DNA of 64,000 bases, taken from Microvirga arabica (GTDB lineage Bacteria > Pseudomonadota > Alphaproteobacteria > Rhizobiales > Beijerinckiaceae). The notes under the pieces are model-generated. The model did no database searches, was not told where the DNA came from, and worked only from the letters and a program-made list of their open reading frames with translations. The position numbers were made by a program, and so were the translations under genes. The stretch lies in contig NZ_JAFBID010000025.1 in NCBI RefSeq assembly GCF_016811235.1, positions 1-64,000 on the forward strand, in the 5' to 3' direction. Position 1 is the stretch's first letter, and the number at the start of each line of letters is the position of its first letter. Below, piece after piece: positions 1 to 8,796 of this stretch.

Positions 1-622
1 GGCCGCGGGTCGCGAAGAACACGACCACGGCCGCGCCGGCCATGATGGCGGCCGTCGCCCGCAGCACCGCCTTCTGCGACCAGTCGGGCGGGAACAGGCC
101 TGTGAGCGCCTGCGGGAAGACCGGAATCGGCAGGTTGAGCAGATCGCCGAACAGGATCATGCAGAATGGAGTCAGACTGAGCGCCAGGACCACGAGATCG
201 CGCAGGCGCGCCTCGGGCGTGGCATAGCCGCCAATGATGATGGCGAGCGGGCCGGCGAACAGCAGACCGAGACCTGGGGTCGAGAGAGCTCCGAACGAGA
301 AGGGGCGGATGGTCAGCGCGAAGGCCACGATTCCGCCGATCACGAAAACCGGCCCGCGCAGGTTCCAGCGCTCCAGGACATCGCCCTTCTTGGTGAAGGC
401 GGACACCAGGAGGGCCAGTCCGGACAGGCCGACCGCGACGGCAAGCCAGCGGGGCAGCATGGCCGGGCCCATGGAATTGAGGCTGCCCTGGTCGAGATCC
501 CTGGTCAGCCACAAAGCCAAGGCTGCCAGGGCCACCAGAACCAAGCCGCCCGCCATGTTCTGGGGCGCGCGGACCGGCCCGCTGGGCCTTGCAGGCCCCG
601 AGCCTTCGTGAAGAGTGGACAT
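1..622 (-). CDS. TctB-family small permease subunit of a tripartite tricarboxylate transporter (partial, runs off the window start)
   Basis: Reading inward from an ATG at 622 gives an open frame of about 207 codons with no stop before base 1, so the C-terminus is missing. A purine-rich GGGAGG lies just upstream of the ATG. The protein has several hydrophobic segments and the TctB-like feature NSMGPAMLPRWLA after the first membrane helix, as in the small four-helix permease (DUF1468). TctB works in the inner membrane with TctA and a periplasmic TctC to take up tricarboxylates or other carboxylates. TctA would be expected outside the window. It is already longer than a typical TctB of about 150-170 residues, which suggests an extra C-terminal segment. 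Confidence 0.75.
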   Translation of the reverse strand, partial: MSTLHEGSGPARPSGPVRAPQNMAGGLVLVALAALALWLTRDLDQGSLNSMGPAMLPRWLAVAVGLSGLALLVSAFTKKGDVLERWNLRGPVFVIGGIVAFALTIRPFSFGALSTPGLGLLFAGPLAIIIGGYATPEARLRDLVVLALSLTPFCMILFGDLLNLPIPVFPQALTGLFPPDWSQKAVLRATAAIMAGAAVVVFFATRG

Positions 623-1056
623 GAACGACCTCCCGCCGGACGCCCGAGCGCCCAATGTTCTTTCCAGTCGATATGGCCTGAGGCACCAACCCGGATCAAG
701 CTTCTGTTTCCCCTGAAGCAGGCCTTCTCAACAATAGGTCTTGGGAACTAGGGGACAGACGGGGAACCGCCTATCATCCTTAGGATAAGGCGCTGCCTTG
801 CATGAGAGGTGACTTGATCCCTGGGCCTGGGTTGTCTAGATGGACCCCGTAGCCAGGCCGGGCCCCTCTGGTCGCTCCTCTCCGGAGCGGCGATGTCGGA
901 CTGGATGAAAACCAGGACGGCCTGGGTTCGTTCAAACAGACGGTTTTGCCTGCATTTCGGCTCCTGCCTCGAAAATTTCCGTGGCAGGGCGATGCCAGAT
1001 GCGTCTCTTTGAACGTTTCGCATGCGCTGCCCGCAAACCGACATATGAGGCACTGC
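623..1056. other. Intergenic region between tctB and the TerC-family gene
   Basis: This 434-base region separates two divergently read genes and should hold both promoters. A short hairpin (CGCTCC at 873-878 pairing with GGAGCG at 884-889) is visible but has no T-run. Because the downstream gene is TerC-like, I looked for a yybP-ykoY manganese riboswitch and did not recognise its conserved core. No supported gene is seen; the longer frames here are antisense or extend into the coding region of the next gene. Confidence 0.4.
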
Positions 1057-1728
1057 ATGTTTGATCTCTCGCAGTATTTTGGACCCGAGGTCGTCGCCTT
1101 CCTGATGGTGGTCGGCATCGATCTGGCGCTCGCCGGCGACAATGCCATCGTCATCGGCCTGGCCGCCGCCGGTCTCCCCAAGGAGCAACGCAACAAGGCG
1201 ATCCTGCTTGGCGTTCTGGCCGCTACAGGCATGCGCATCGTGTTCGCGCTGCTGACCACGCAGCTCCTCCAGATCGTCGGCCTCCTGCTCGCCGGCGGCA
1301 TTCTCCTGCTGTGGGTGTGCTGGAAGATGTGGCGCGAACTGCGCACAGGCCACGAGCAAGAGCAGCATGCGGCCGAGGAAGCTCTGGAGGGCCGGGACAT
1401 CGACCAGGACGGCACCATTGCCGGAGGCGTGCCCCGCAAGACCTTCGCCCAGGCTGCCTGGCAGATCATCATCGCGGACGTTTCCATGTCGCTCGACAAC
1501 GTGCTCGCCGTGGCGGGCGCTGCGCGCGAGCATCCCTACATCCTGGCCTTCGGTCTCCTGCTGTCGATCGCCCTCATGGGCATTGCGGCCTCCTACATCG
1601 CCCGCCTGCTCCAGCGCCATCGCTGGATCGCCTATCTGGGCCTGGCGATCATTCTCTATGTGGCGATCAAGATGATCTACGAGGGTTATGTCGAGGTGGC
1701 ACCGTTCATCAACGGCGCCGTCGGCTAG
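1057..1728 (+). CDS. TerC/YjbE-family integral membrane protein, putative metal ion exporter
   Basis: This 223-residue protein is mostly hydrophobic, with about seven membrane segments in two halves. It has the family's acidic motifs inside helices: GIDLALAGDNAIVIG near the start and a matching ADVSMSLDNVLAV in the second half. The paired aspartate/asparagine motifs are typical of TerC/YjbE proteins, which have been linked to manganese or other metal export. The ATG at 1057 follows an AGG and puts the first helix right at the N-terminus; an in-frame ATG at 1045 is the alternative. The hydrophilic loop in the middle (about residues 90-130) is highly charged. Confidence 0.85.
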   Translation: MFDLSQYFGPEVVAFLMVVGIDLALAGDNAIVIGLAAAGLPKEQRNKAILLGVLAATGMRIVFALLTTQLLQIVGLLLAGGILLLWVCWKMWRELRTGHEQEQHAAEEALEGRDIDQDGTIAGGVPRKTFAQAAWQIIIADVSMSLDNVLAVAGAAREHPYILAFGLLLSIALMGIAASYIARLLQRHRWIAYLGLAIILYVAIKMIYEGYVEVAPFINGAVG

Positions 1729-1787
1729 GCCGGATCATCGATCCGAATATCTCCAATTGACGGCGGGGATGCGGGAGGGCACAGAGC

Positions 1788-2498
1788 ATGACGCTCATGT
1801 CCCCCGCTCCCCGCCCTCACTTTTCTTATTCGGGCCTGCGCCAAGGCGCGCGCGCCGCCCTTCCGGCCTTCCCAGGCTTCATCATGTTCGCCCTGGCCTT
1901 CGGGACGGCAGCGGCCCAGAAGGGATTGTCGCTCGGTGAAACCTTAGGCCTCTCCGCCTTCGTCTATGCCGGCGCCTCGCAGATGGTGGGGCTAGAGATC
2001 TGGCAGCAGGTCTGGACGCCTACGACGATCCTCACGATCATGACCGTCACAGCTGTTGTGAACGCGCGCATGATCATGCTGGGAGCAACCCTCCAGCCAT
2101 GGCTCAAGCACGAGCCTCTCCCTCGCACGGCCCTCAACCTCTTTCTCCTCACGGAGGCCGGGTGGCTCATCGGCACCCGGTATCACAATGAAGGCGGACG
2201 GGATGTGGGCGTGCTGCTGGGCTGTGCGCTCATCCTCTGGCTGGTCTGGCTGGCAACAACGTTTGTGGGCTTTTTCGCGGGCGCTCTCGTGCCGGAGCCG
2301 AAGCGCTTCGGCCTCGATCTCGTGATGCCGATCTTCTTCGGCGTCATGCTCGTGCCCCTGTGGAAAGGCGCCAAGCCCGCCCTGCCCTGGCTCGTGGCAG
2401 GCCTCGTCTCGCTCATTGTCCATGCACTGGTGCCGGGCTATCTGTTCATCATCGCCGGGGCTCTCGCAGGCGTCGTCGCCGGGATGCTGATCGAATGA
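1788..2498 (+). CDS. azlC: AzlC-family branched-chain amino acid exporter, large subunit
   Basis: The 236-residue protein is hydrophobic throughout and has the AzlC-type N-terminal block with PAFPGFIMFALAFGTAA followed by a FVYAGASQM segment. AzlC and the small AzlD together form an inner-membrane exporter of branched-chain amino acids (LIV-E family, as BrnFE). The azlD start codon overlaps the azlC stop, so the two are translationally coupled. No local regulator gene is visible; the preceding TerC gene ends 59 bases upstream and could share a transcript. Confidence 0.88.
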   Translation: MTLMSPAPRPHFSYSGLRQGARAALPAFPGFIMFALAFGTAAAQKGLSLGETLGLSAFVYAGASQMVGLEIWQQVWTPTTILTIMTVTAVVNARMIMLGATLQPWLKHEPLPRTALNLFLLTEAGWLIGTRYHNEGGRDVGVLLGCALILWLVWLATTFVGFFAGALVPEPKRFGLDLVMPIFFGVMLVPLWKGAKPALPWLVAGLVSLIVHALVPGYLFIIAGALAGVVAGMLIE

Positions 2499-2818
2499 AC
2501 GGGTTCGGCAGCTTCATCGCGAGCCCGTGGGGTTCGGTTCTCGCCATTGCGGGCATGACGCTGGTGACGTTCTTGTGCCGCATCGCGGGCGTGGTGGTCA
2601 TGAGCCGCGTGCGCATCACGCCGCGCATCGAGCGGGGCCTGCGCGCTCTGCCCGGCTCGATCATCCTGGCGACGATCCTGCCCACGGTGATCGACAGCGG
2701 CTTTCCCGCCATGATCGCGCTCGCCGTCGCCATTGTGGCCATGGCGGTGACGAGGATCGACATCGTCGGCCTCGTGGCCGGTCTAGGCACCCTCGCCATC
2801 ATTCGGGCTTTTGGGTGA
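2495..2818 (+). CDS. azlD: AzlD-family branched-chain amino acid exporter, small subunit
   Basis: A 107-residue membrane protein with about three to four helices and the AzlD pattern TFLCRIAGVVV, then ALPGSIILATILP. Its ATG overlaps the azlC stop (ATGA at 2495-2498), which identifies it as the partner subunit. Its last 36 bases overlap the 3' end of the convergent phosphatase gene, so both proteins are encoded on opposite strands of 2783-2818. That is tight, but both frames are clearly genuine. Confidence 0.88.
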   Translation: MNGFGSFIASPWGSVLAIAGMTLVTFLCRIAGVVVMSRVRITPRIERGLRALPGSIILATILPTVIDSGFPAMIALAVAIVAMAVTRIDIVGLVAGLGTLAIIRAFG

Positions 2819-3277
2819 ATTCTGCTTGAGCCGCAGGCGGATGCGGTACATCAAACCATCGCGGATGTTGCGGTAGGCATCGAGCACCTGATCGCGGGAG
2901 CCCTGCGTGATCGTCGGGTCCGGTGTCGGCCAATACTCCACGTCCGCCGCGATAGTGCGCGTGAGTTCGAGCGCCGCGTGATGCGCCTCCGGCGAAAGCG
3001 AGATGATGAGGTCGAAGTTGAGCCCCTCCCACTCCTCCAGCTCGTCGAGGGTGCGCGGCTTGTGCTTGGAGGCATCGATGCCGATCTCGGACAGGATCGA
3101 CGATACAAAGCCGTCGGGCTCGCCTTTGCGCACGCCGGCGGACTGCACGTAGACAGACTTGCCGAAGTAATGGCGCGCGATCGCCTCCGCCATGGGCGAG
3201 CGCACCGCATTCATCGCGCAGACGAACAGAACCGAGTGGATCCGTTTCGGGCGAGGCTCGTCCAGGCGCTCGTCCAA
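2783..3277 (-). CDS. Low-molecular-weight protein tyrosine phosphatase family protein (ArsC-like fold)
   Basis: This 164-residue protein has the P-loop phosphatase signature CAMNAVRS (a CX5R loop) close to the N-terminus, and a later PTPDPT segment that supplies the usual catalytic aspartate. Members of the family dephosphorylate tyrosine on proteins or reduce arsenate. It lies 3 bases after the UPF0262 gene and ends the hisD cluster, a gene order conserved in alphaproteobacteria. The usual next gene, infA, is absent here. The C-terminus overlaps convergent azlD. Confidence 0.87.
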   Translation of the reverse strand: MDERLDEPRPKRIHSVLFVCAMNAVRSPMAEAIARHYFGKSVYVQSAGVRKGEPDGFVSSILSEIGIDASKHKPRTLDELEEWEGLNFDLIISLSPEAHHAALELTRTIAADVEYWPTPDPTITQGSRDQVLDAYRNIRDGLMYRIRLRLKQNSPKSPNDGEGA

Positions 3278-3280
3278 GCG

Positions 3281-3766
3281 TCAGCCCTTCCAGTGAAGCG
3301 CGAAGATGAGCGTGAAGATGCGCCGCGCCGTGCCGAAATCGAGAATGAGTTTGCCCTCTAACCGCTTCATCAGCAGCTCGGCCGCTTCGTTGTGCAGACC
3401 GCGCCGCCCCATATCGATGGCCTCGATCTGCGCCGGCGAGGCGGACCGGATCGCTTGGTAATAGCTGTCGCAGATCATCTCGTAATCGCGAATGGCCTTG
3501 CGGAAGGGCGTCAGCGACAGGTGATGCGAGATAAGATGCGTGCCGTCCTGCGTGGTCACCTCGAAACAAAGCTTCTTGTCGATCAGCGAGATACGTAGGG
3601 CATAAGGCCCGCCGTCGTAATTCGGCAGCGCGAAGGTATTATCTTCGAGGATGTCGTAGATGGCGATGGCCCGTTCATGTTCCTGATCGGGGTTGCCACG
3701 GCCGATGGAGGCCTCGTCGAGGGTGACGGCGACCAGCCGGGTCCGCTCCTTCGCATCGCTCGCCAT
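3281..3766 (-). CDS. UPF0262 family protein
   Basis: This 161-residue protein is recognised as the alphaproteobacterial UPF0262 family by its overall sequence and its constant place after hisD. Its function is unknown. It is soluble, with no signal peptide or membrane segment; an ALPNYDGGPYALRIS segment and a C-terminal LILDFGTARRIFTLIFALHWKG-like end are typical of the family. It sits 18 bases downstream of hisD and 3 bases upstream of the phosphatase, so the three are probably co-transcribed. Confidence 0.88.
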   Translation of the reverse strand: MASDAKERTRLVAVTLDEASIGRGNPDQEHERAIAIYDILEDNTFALPNYDGGPYALRISLIDKKLCFEVTTQDGTHLISHHLSLTPFRKAIRDYEMICDSYYQAIRSASPAQIEAIDMGRRGLHNEAAELLMKRLEGKLILDFGTARRIFTLIFALHWKG

Positions 3767-3784
3767 CCCGCCTCCGTTCGATTT

Positions 3785-5077
3785 TTAGAGGTTGAGGCGG
3801 ATCGCGACCGACCGCGCATGCCCCTCCAGACCCTCCGAACGCCCGAGAGCAATCGCCGCCGGGCCAAGCGCCCGCAGAGCGTTCGCATCGCATTTCAGGA
3901 TCGAGGTTCGCTTCATGAAGTCAAGCACGCCGAGACCCGAGGAGAACCGGGCTGAGCGCGCCGTAGGCAGAACGTGGTTGGGGCCGCCCACGTAATCACC
4001 GATGGCCTCCGGCGTATGGCTGCCGAGGAAAATCGAGCCAGCATTGCGGACTTTGGCCGCAAGCTCTTCCGCGTTTTCCGTCTCGATTTCAAGATGCTCG
4101 GGGGCGAGCCGGTCCACCAGGGGAATGGCGTTCTCCAGCCGGTCGATCAGGATGATCGCCCCGTAATCCCGCCAGCTCGCGCCCGCAATCTGCGCCTTTG
4201 GCAAGGTTTTCAGCTGCCGCTCGACCGCCTTTTCCACCGCATCGGCCAGCTCTGGGCTATCGGTGATGAGGATCGATTGCGCGGCCGTATCGTGCTCGGC
4301 CTGGGCCAGAAGATCGGCCGCGATCCAGTCCGGGTTGCCATCGGCGTCGGCCAGGATGAGCACTTCGGACGGACCCGCGATCATGTCGATGCCGACCTGG
4401 CCGAAGACGCGGCGCTTGGCGGCGGCCACATAGGCATTGCCCGGGCCGACGATCTTGGCGACGGGCTTGACGCTCTCGGTACCATAGGCGAGCGCCGCCA
4501 CAGCCTGGGCGCCGCCGATGCGGAACACTTCGTCCACGCCGGCAAGACGCGCCGCCGCCAGCACGAGCGGGTTCGTCTCGCCGCGTGGAGTCGGCACCAC
4601 CATGGCAATACGCGGAACTCCTGCCACCTTCGCCGGCACGGCGTTCATCAGAACGGAGGACGGATAGCTGGCAAGGCCGCCGGGAACATAGAGACCGACG
4701 GATTCAATGGCCGTCCAGCGCCAGCCCAGGGTCACTCCAACGGAATCCGTGGTCCTGAAGTCCTTCGGGCGCTGCTCCCGGTGGTAGATTTCGATGCGTT
4801 CCTTGGCGAGCGCCAGGGCCTCCAAGGCTTCTTTGGAACACTGGGCCTCGGCCGCGGCGATCTCGGCATCGGACACCCGCAGGGTCTCGGGCTGAAGCGC
4901 CAGTCCGTCGAACCGGTAGGTAAAATCGATCAGCGCCTCATCGCCGCGCACCACCACATCTTCGATAATGGCACGCACCGCCTGGTCCACATCCTCCGAG
5001 ACCTCGCGCTTGGCGGAGAGCAGGGCAGCAAAAGCCTGCGGGAAAGAAGGATCCCGCGCATCGAGCCGCTGCGCCAT
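3785..5077 (-). CDS. hisD: Histidinol dehydrogenase
   Basis: At 430 residues it is full length for HisD, the zinc- and NAD-dependent enzyme that oxidises L-histidinol to L-histidine in two steps. Recognisable blocks are the PGNAYVAAAKR segment, the IAGPSEVLILAD block, QAEHD with metal/catalytic residues, and GDYVGGPNHVLPT near the C-terminus. The ATG is one base after the stop of the DUF2948 gene, pointing to coupled translation. The other histidine genes are not in the window, which is usual for this conserved cluster. Confidence 0.96.
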   Translation of the reverse strand: MAQRLDARDPSFPQAFAALLSAKREVSEDVDQAVRAIIEDVVVRGDEALIDFTYRFDGLALQPETLRVSDAEIAAAEAQCSKEALEALALAKERIEIYHREQRPKDFRTTDSVGVTLGWRWTAIESVGLYVPGGLASYPSSVLMNAVPAKVAGVPRIAMVVPTPRGETNPLVLAAARLAGVDEVFRIGGAQAVAALAYGTESVKPVAKIVGPGNAYVAAAKRRVFGQVGIDMIAGPSEVLILADADGNPDWIAADLLAQAEHDTAAQSILITDSPELADAVEKAVERQLKTLPKAQIAGASWRDYGAIILIDRLENAIPLVDRLAPEHLEIETENAEELAAKVRNAGSIFLGSHTPEAIGDYVGGPNHVLPTARSARFSSGLGVLDFMKRTSILKCDANALRALGPAAIALGRSEGLEGHARSVAIRLNL

Positions 5078-5078
5078 T

Positions 5079-5531
5079 TTAAGGGCGCTCCGCCGTTTGC
5101 AGCTGGTCCTCGTGGGAGGGGCGGCTTTCCGCAGCCCAGACCGGGCCGGTGTCTTTCATCTGCATTTCGATGCACTCCAGGTCCACCTGGATGGCTCCGC
5201 CTTCGGCAAAGATCAAGGTGGCAGTGCCCGAGGGGGCATCCTTCTCCTCGAACGCAATGGCGAGAAGGTTAAGAACGGCGTCCGTGTTGCTCCGGTCGAT
5301 GCCTCGGACGCGCACGCCCGTGACATTCTCGAAATGCATGCATGTCAGCCGCCGCTGGGGTGTTGCCGCTTCCCAATCGTAGCGCCGGACCTGGATGGCG
5401 AAGCGCCGCTCCTTGGGCAGATAGGCGATGTCCCCGACCTGCAGCAGCGAATCCTGCAGGTGAGCGGAGATGACGGAAAGGTCTTCAGGGTCGAACGCGA
5501 CGAGTCTCAGGAGGTCCATGGGGCCCACCAA
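5079..5531 (-). CDS. DUF2948 family protein
   Basis: A 150-residue soluble protein of the alphaproteobacterial DUF2948 family, function unknown, recognised by sequence (N-terminal LLRLVAFDPEDLSVISAHLQD) and by position between murA and hisD. It contains no membrane segment or known catalytic motif. It is separated from murA by about 120 bases that include a terminator-like hairpin, so it may have its own promoter driving the hisD group. Confidence 0.87.
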   Translation of the reverse strand: MVGPMDLLRLVAFDPEDLSVISAHLQDSLLQVGDIAYLPKERRFAIQVRRYDWEAATPQRRLTCMHFENVTGVRVRGIDRSNTDAVLNLLAIAFEEKDAPSGTATLIFAEGGAIQVDLECIEMQMKDTGPVWAAESRPSHEDQLQTAERP

Positions 5532-5611
5532 CCTGTTGTTGAACTTTGATCTTTAGGTAGAGAGCCCCCTGCCCCGGCGCAACCTTTCGCCCAGGTTCGC
5601 CTTCCGGACCG

Positions 5612-5646
5612 CCCAAAGAAAAAGGCCGGCGATGATGCCGGCCCTT
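5612..5646 (-). terminator. Rho-independent terminator after murA
   Basis: Read on the minus strand, a GC-rich stem (GGCCGGC at 5624-5630 pairing with GCCGGCC at 5637-5643, loop of six) is followed by TTTTTCTTT. It starts 7 bases after the murA stop, so it should end most murA transcripts before DUF2948. Confidence 0.8.
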
Positions 5647-5652
5647 TGATCT

Positions 5653-6942
5653 TCAGCCCCTGACGCGCTCGATCAGGGCGCCGCATCGGGCGAGCTTGGC
5701 TTCGAGCGACTCGAAGCCGCGATCCAGGTGATAGACCCGGTTGATCGTGGTCTCGCCATCCGCCACGAGGCCGGCGATCACCAGGGACACGGAGGCGCGA
5801 AGATCCGTCGCCATGACCGGAGCCCCCTTGAGGCCTGGAACACCGTCCACATAGGCGCTGTCGCCGTCGAGGCGGATCTGGGCGCCGAGGCGGGCCAGCT
5901 CCTGCACGTGCATGAAGCGGTTCTCGAAGATCGTCTCGCGGATGCGCGACGTGCCGTTCGCCCGGGTCATGAGGGCCATGAACTGGGCCTGGAGATCCGT
6001 GGGGAAACCCGGAAACGGATCGGTGGTCACATCGACCGGCTGGAGGCCGTTGCCGTTGCGGCGGATGCGGATGCCCCCATGGGTCGGAGTCACCTCGGCC
6101 CCAGCCTGGCCCAGCACGTCGAGGGCGGCCTGGAGGTAGTCAGGCCGGGTGTTGTCGAGCACCAGATCGCCCCCGGTCATGGCCACCGCCATGGCATAGG
6201 TGCCGGTCTCGATGCGGTCCGGCATCACATCATGAGAGGCGCCGTGCAGGCTGGTCACGCCTTCGATCACAATCTCGGAGCTGCCGGCGCCCTGAATCTT
6301 GGCCCCCATCTTGATCAGGCATTCGGCGAGATCCACCACCTCCGGCTCGCGGGCGGCGTTGCGGATCACCGTAGTGCCTTGGGCCAGGGTTGCCGCCATC
6401 AGGGCCACGTGGGTACCGCCCACCGTCACCTTCGGGAAATCGATCTCGGCGCCGCGGAGCCCCTTGGGAGCCGTCGCCACCACATAGCCGGCCTCGATTT
6501 CGATCACGGCACCCAGCTTGGCGAGCGCCATGATGAGCAGGTCCACCGGACGTGTGCCGATGGCGCAGCCGCCGGGCATGGAGACCTTGGCATGGCCGAA
6601 GCGGGCCACCAGGGGAGCGATGACCCAGAAGCTCGCCCGCATGGTCGAGACCAGCTCGTAGGGAGCCGTGGTGTCGATGACGTTCTTGGCCGTGAGACGG
6701 ATGGTCTGGCCCGTCTCGGACGACTGACCGGGCCGGCGGCCGGCAATCGAGTGATCGACGCCGAAATTGCTCATGATCCGCAGCAGGGAGGAGATGTCGG
6801 CAAGCCGCGGCACGTTGCCGAGCTCGAGCGTATCCGCCGTGAGCAGGCTCGCGATCATGAGGGGCAAGGCCGCATTCTTGGCGCCTGAGATCGGAATCAG
6901 GCCGTTGAGGGGCGCGCCGCCCCGGATGCGAATGCGATCCAT
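5653..6942 (-). CDS. murA: UDP-N-acetylglucosamine 1-carboxyvinyltransferase
   Basis: This 429-residue protein is full length for MurA, the cytoplasmic enzyme that transfers enolpyruvate from PEP to UDP-GlcNAc in the first committed step of peptidoglycan synthesis. It begins with the family's [14 protein letters not shown] and SGAKNAALP blocks. The active-site cysteine is present in [14 protein letters not shown], so the enzyme should be sensitive to fosfomycin. The ATG at 6942 has AAGGGG six bases upstream; an in-frame TTG at 6945 is too close to that site. Upstream on the same strand is a small conserved gene at 7004-7171. Confidence 0.96.
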   Translation of the reverse strand: MDRIRIRGGAPLNGLIPISGAKNAALPLMIASLLTADTLELGNVPRLADISSLLRIMSNFGVDHSIAGRRPGQSSETGQTIRLTAKNVIDTTAPYELVSTMRASFWVIAPLVARFGHAKVSMPGGCAIGTRPVDLLIMALAKLGAVIEIEAGYVVATAPKGLRGAEIDFPKVTVGGTHVALMAATLAQGTTVIRNAAREPEVVDLAECLIKMGAKIQGAGSSEIVIEGVTSLHGASHDVMPDRIETGTYAMAVAMTGGDLVLDNTRPDYLQAALDVLGQAGAEVTPTHGGIRIRRNGNGLQPVDVTTDPFPGFPTDLQAQFMALMTRANGTSRIRETIFENRFMHVQELARLGAQIRLDGDSAYVDGVPGLKGAPVMATDLRASVSLVIAGLVADGETTINRVYHLDRGFESLEAKLARCGALIERVRG

Positions 6943-7003
6943 CAATATCCCCTTGTAAAATGGTCAGTCAGCCATGCGCTATGCGCGCCTTGAGCGTCCT
7001 AAG

Positions 7004-7171
7004 CTAGTCGGACGGCTTGTCGCGCTCTGCCGAAACGCTCAAGCTGCCGCTTTCGTTTCCAGACGCCTTGACGGCTTGCCGCCCCCGCGCCTGCGCCTTG
7101 CGCCGCTTGAGATTTTCCTTCAGAGCCGCCTTGAGCCGGTCGGCTTTGTCTTGCGATTTCACGTCAGTCAT
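7004..7171 (-). CDS. Small conserved lysine/arginine-rich protein upstream of murA
   Basis: A 55-codon frame from an ATG at 7171 to a TAG at 7004-7006, on the same strand as murA and 61 bases before it. The protein starts MTDVKSQDKADRLKAALKEN and has a basic helix with KRRKAQARGRQ, then a serine-rich acidic tail. Short basic proteins with a LKENLKRRKAQAR-like core occur upstream of murA in other Rhizobiales, in my recollection. No function is known. There is no strong ribosome binding site, which lowers confidence. Confidence 0.6.
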   Translation of the reverse strand: MTDVKSQDKADRLKAALKENLKRRKAQARGRQAVKASGNESGSLSVSAERDKPSD

Positions 7172-7325
7172 GGTTCACGCGACCCATCGTCGCCTTTACC
7201 AAATAGAGGCTTCGCACGCGGCCCTCAACCGCAATATCAGACTTCGGAACTTTGACCCGGATCAATGTGATCTGGCATAATGGGTTCAGTATCCCCGGGC
7301 ATTGCGTTGCCCACCCGGTGAGATG

Positions 7326-8552
7326 ATGGATTATCAAAACTTCTTCACGTCAGCCCTCGATCGTCTCCAGGCGGAGCGCCGCTACCGCGTCTTTGCCGAT
7401 ATCGAGCGCCTGGCCGGACGTTATCCCCAGGCGATCTGGCACTCCCCGGACGGTCCGCGCCCCATCACGGTCTGGTGCTCCAACGATTATCTCGGCATGG
7501 GCCAGAACCGGGACGTGACCCGCGCCATGGTGGAGACGGCCTGGCGCCTCGGCACCGGGGCCGGGGGCACGCGCAACATCTCGGGTAACAGCCACCCCAT
7601 CGTCGAGCTCGAGGCCGAGCTGGCTGACCTGCACGGCAAGGAAGCAGCCCTGGTCTTCACCTCGGGCTATGTCTCCAACCAGACCGGCATCTCGACCCTC
7701 GCCCGGCTGATCCCGAACTGCCTGATCCTGTCGGATGCGCTCAACCACAACTCCATGATCGAGGGCGTGCGCCAGTCCGGCTGCGACAAGGCGATCTTCC
7801 GCCACAACGATCTCGAACACCTGGAGGAGTTGCTCCAGGCCGCCGGCGACAGGCCCAAGCTGATCGTGTTCGAGAGCGTCTATTCCATGGACGGCGACGT
7901 GGCGCCAATCCATGCCATCTGCGATCTGGCTGAGCGCTATGGCGCCATGACCTATATCGACGAGGTCCATGCGGTGGGCATGTACGGCCCGCGCGGCGGC
8001 GGCATCGCCGAGCGCGAGGGCGCCATGCACCGCATCGATGTGATCGAGGGCACCATGGCCAAGGCCTTCGGCGTCATGGGCGGCTATCTCACCGGCACCA
8101 GGGCTGTGATGGACGCCATCCGCAGCTTTGCCCCGGGCTTCATCTTCAGTACGGCCCTGCCCCCGGCGGTGGCCGCCGCCGCCATGGCGTCGATCCGTCA
8201 TCTCAAGGCTTCCTCCACCGAGCGCCAGCAGCAGCAGCGCCAGGCTGCCCGCACCAAGGCAGTCCTCAGCGGCGCCGGCCTGCCCGTCCTCGACACGCCG
8301 ACCCATATCGTGCCGGTGATGGTGGGCGATGCGGAGGCCTGCAAGGCAGCCTCCGACCGGCTCTTGGAGAAGCACGGCATCTATATCCAGCCGATCAACT
8401 ACCCCACCGTGCCCCGCGGCACCGAGCGCCTGCGCATCACCCCTGGGCCTTTCCACTCCAACGCCCATATTGACGCCCTCGCCACCGCCTTGGTGGAGGT
8501 CTGGACCGCGCTCAGGCTCCCCCTGGAGCCGAAAGTCCAGGCGGCCGAATAA
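7326..8552 (+). CDS. hemA: 5-aminolevulinate synthase (C4 pathway)
   Basis: A PLP enzyme of about 408 residues that condenses glycine and succinyl-CoA to 5-aminolevulinate, the first step of haem synthesis in alphaproteobacteria. It starts [14 protein letters not shown] as the family does. It shows the [11 protein letters not shown] block, the cofactor region [15 protein letters not shown], and the PLP lysine in [15 protein letters not shown]. The start at 7326 matches the family and has GGTG five bases upstream; ATG 7323 is also possible. It is transcribed towards the tRNA-Thr that holds the integrated element. Confidence 0.95.
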   Translation: MDYQNFFTSALDRLQAERRYRVFADIERLAGRYPQAIWHSPDGPRPITVWCSNDYLGMGQNRDVTRAMVETAWRLGTGAGGTRNISGNSHPIVELEAELADLHGKEAALVFTSGYVSNQTGISTLARLIPNCLILSDALNHNSMIEGVRQSGCDKAIFRHNDLEHLEELLQAAGDRPKLIVFESVYSMDGDVAPIHAICDLAERYGAMTYIDEVHAVGMYGPRGGGIAEREGAMHRIDVIEGTMAKAFGVMGGYLTGTRAVMDAIRSFAPGFIFSTALPPAVAAAAMASIRHLKASSTERQQQQRQAARTKAVLSGAGLPVLDTPTHIVPVMVGDAEACKAASDRLLEKHGIYIQPINYPTVPRGTERLRITPGPFHSNAHIDALATALVEVWTALRLPLEPKVQAAE

Positions 8553-8615
8553 AGATCATTTTCAAGCTTGCATGGAGGGCAGCCCTGTGGCAGTAAGCGG
8601 CCCTCCCCGTTGGCG

Positions 8616-8695
<80 letters not shown>

Positions 8696-8796
8696 AACAG
8701 GCTTTGACTTCAATGTCTTAGCCGCTCAGCCGCAATCACCAGAAGTCCTTTCAAACCGCTGTTGTCACCCTCTGGTCACAACAAAGGTCATGATTG

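Noticed and set aside
623..1056. Possible yybP-ykoY manganese riboswitch before the TerC-family gene
   Set aside because: The conserved core was not recognised by eye; a covariance-model search would decide.
780..1620. Minus-strand frames over the TerC-family gene
   Set aside because: The plus-strand protein has clear membrane helices and motifs; the antisense translations do not resemble anything.
3974..5272. 432-codon frame opposite hisD
   Set aside because: Antisense shadow of a full-length histidinol dehydrogenase.
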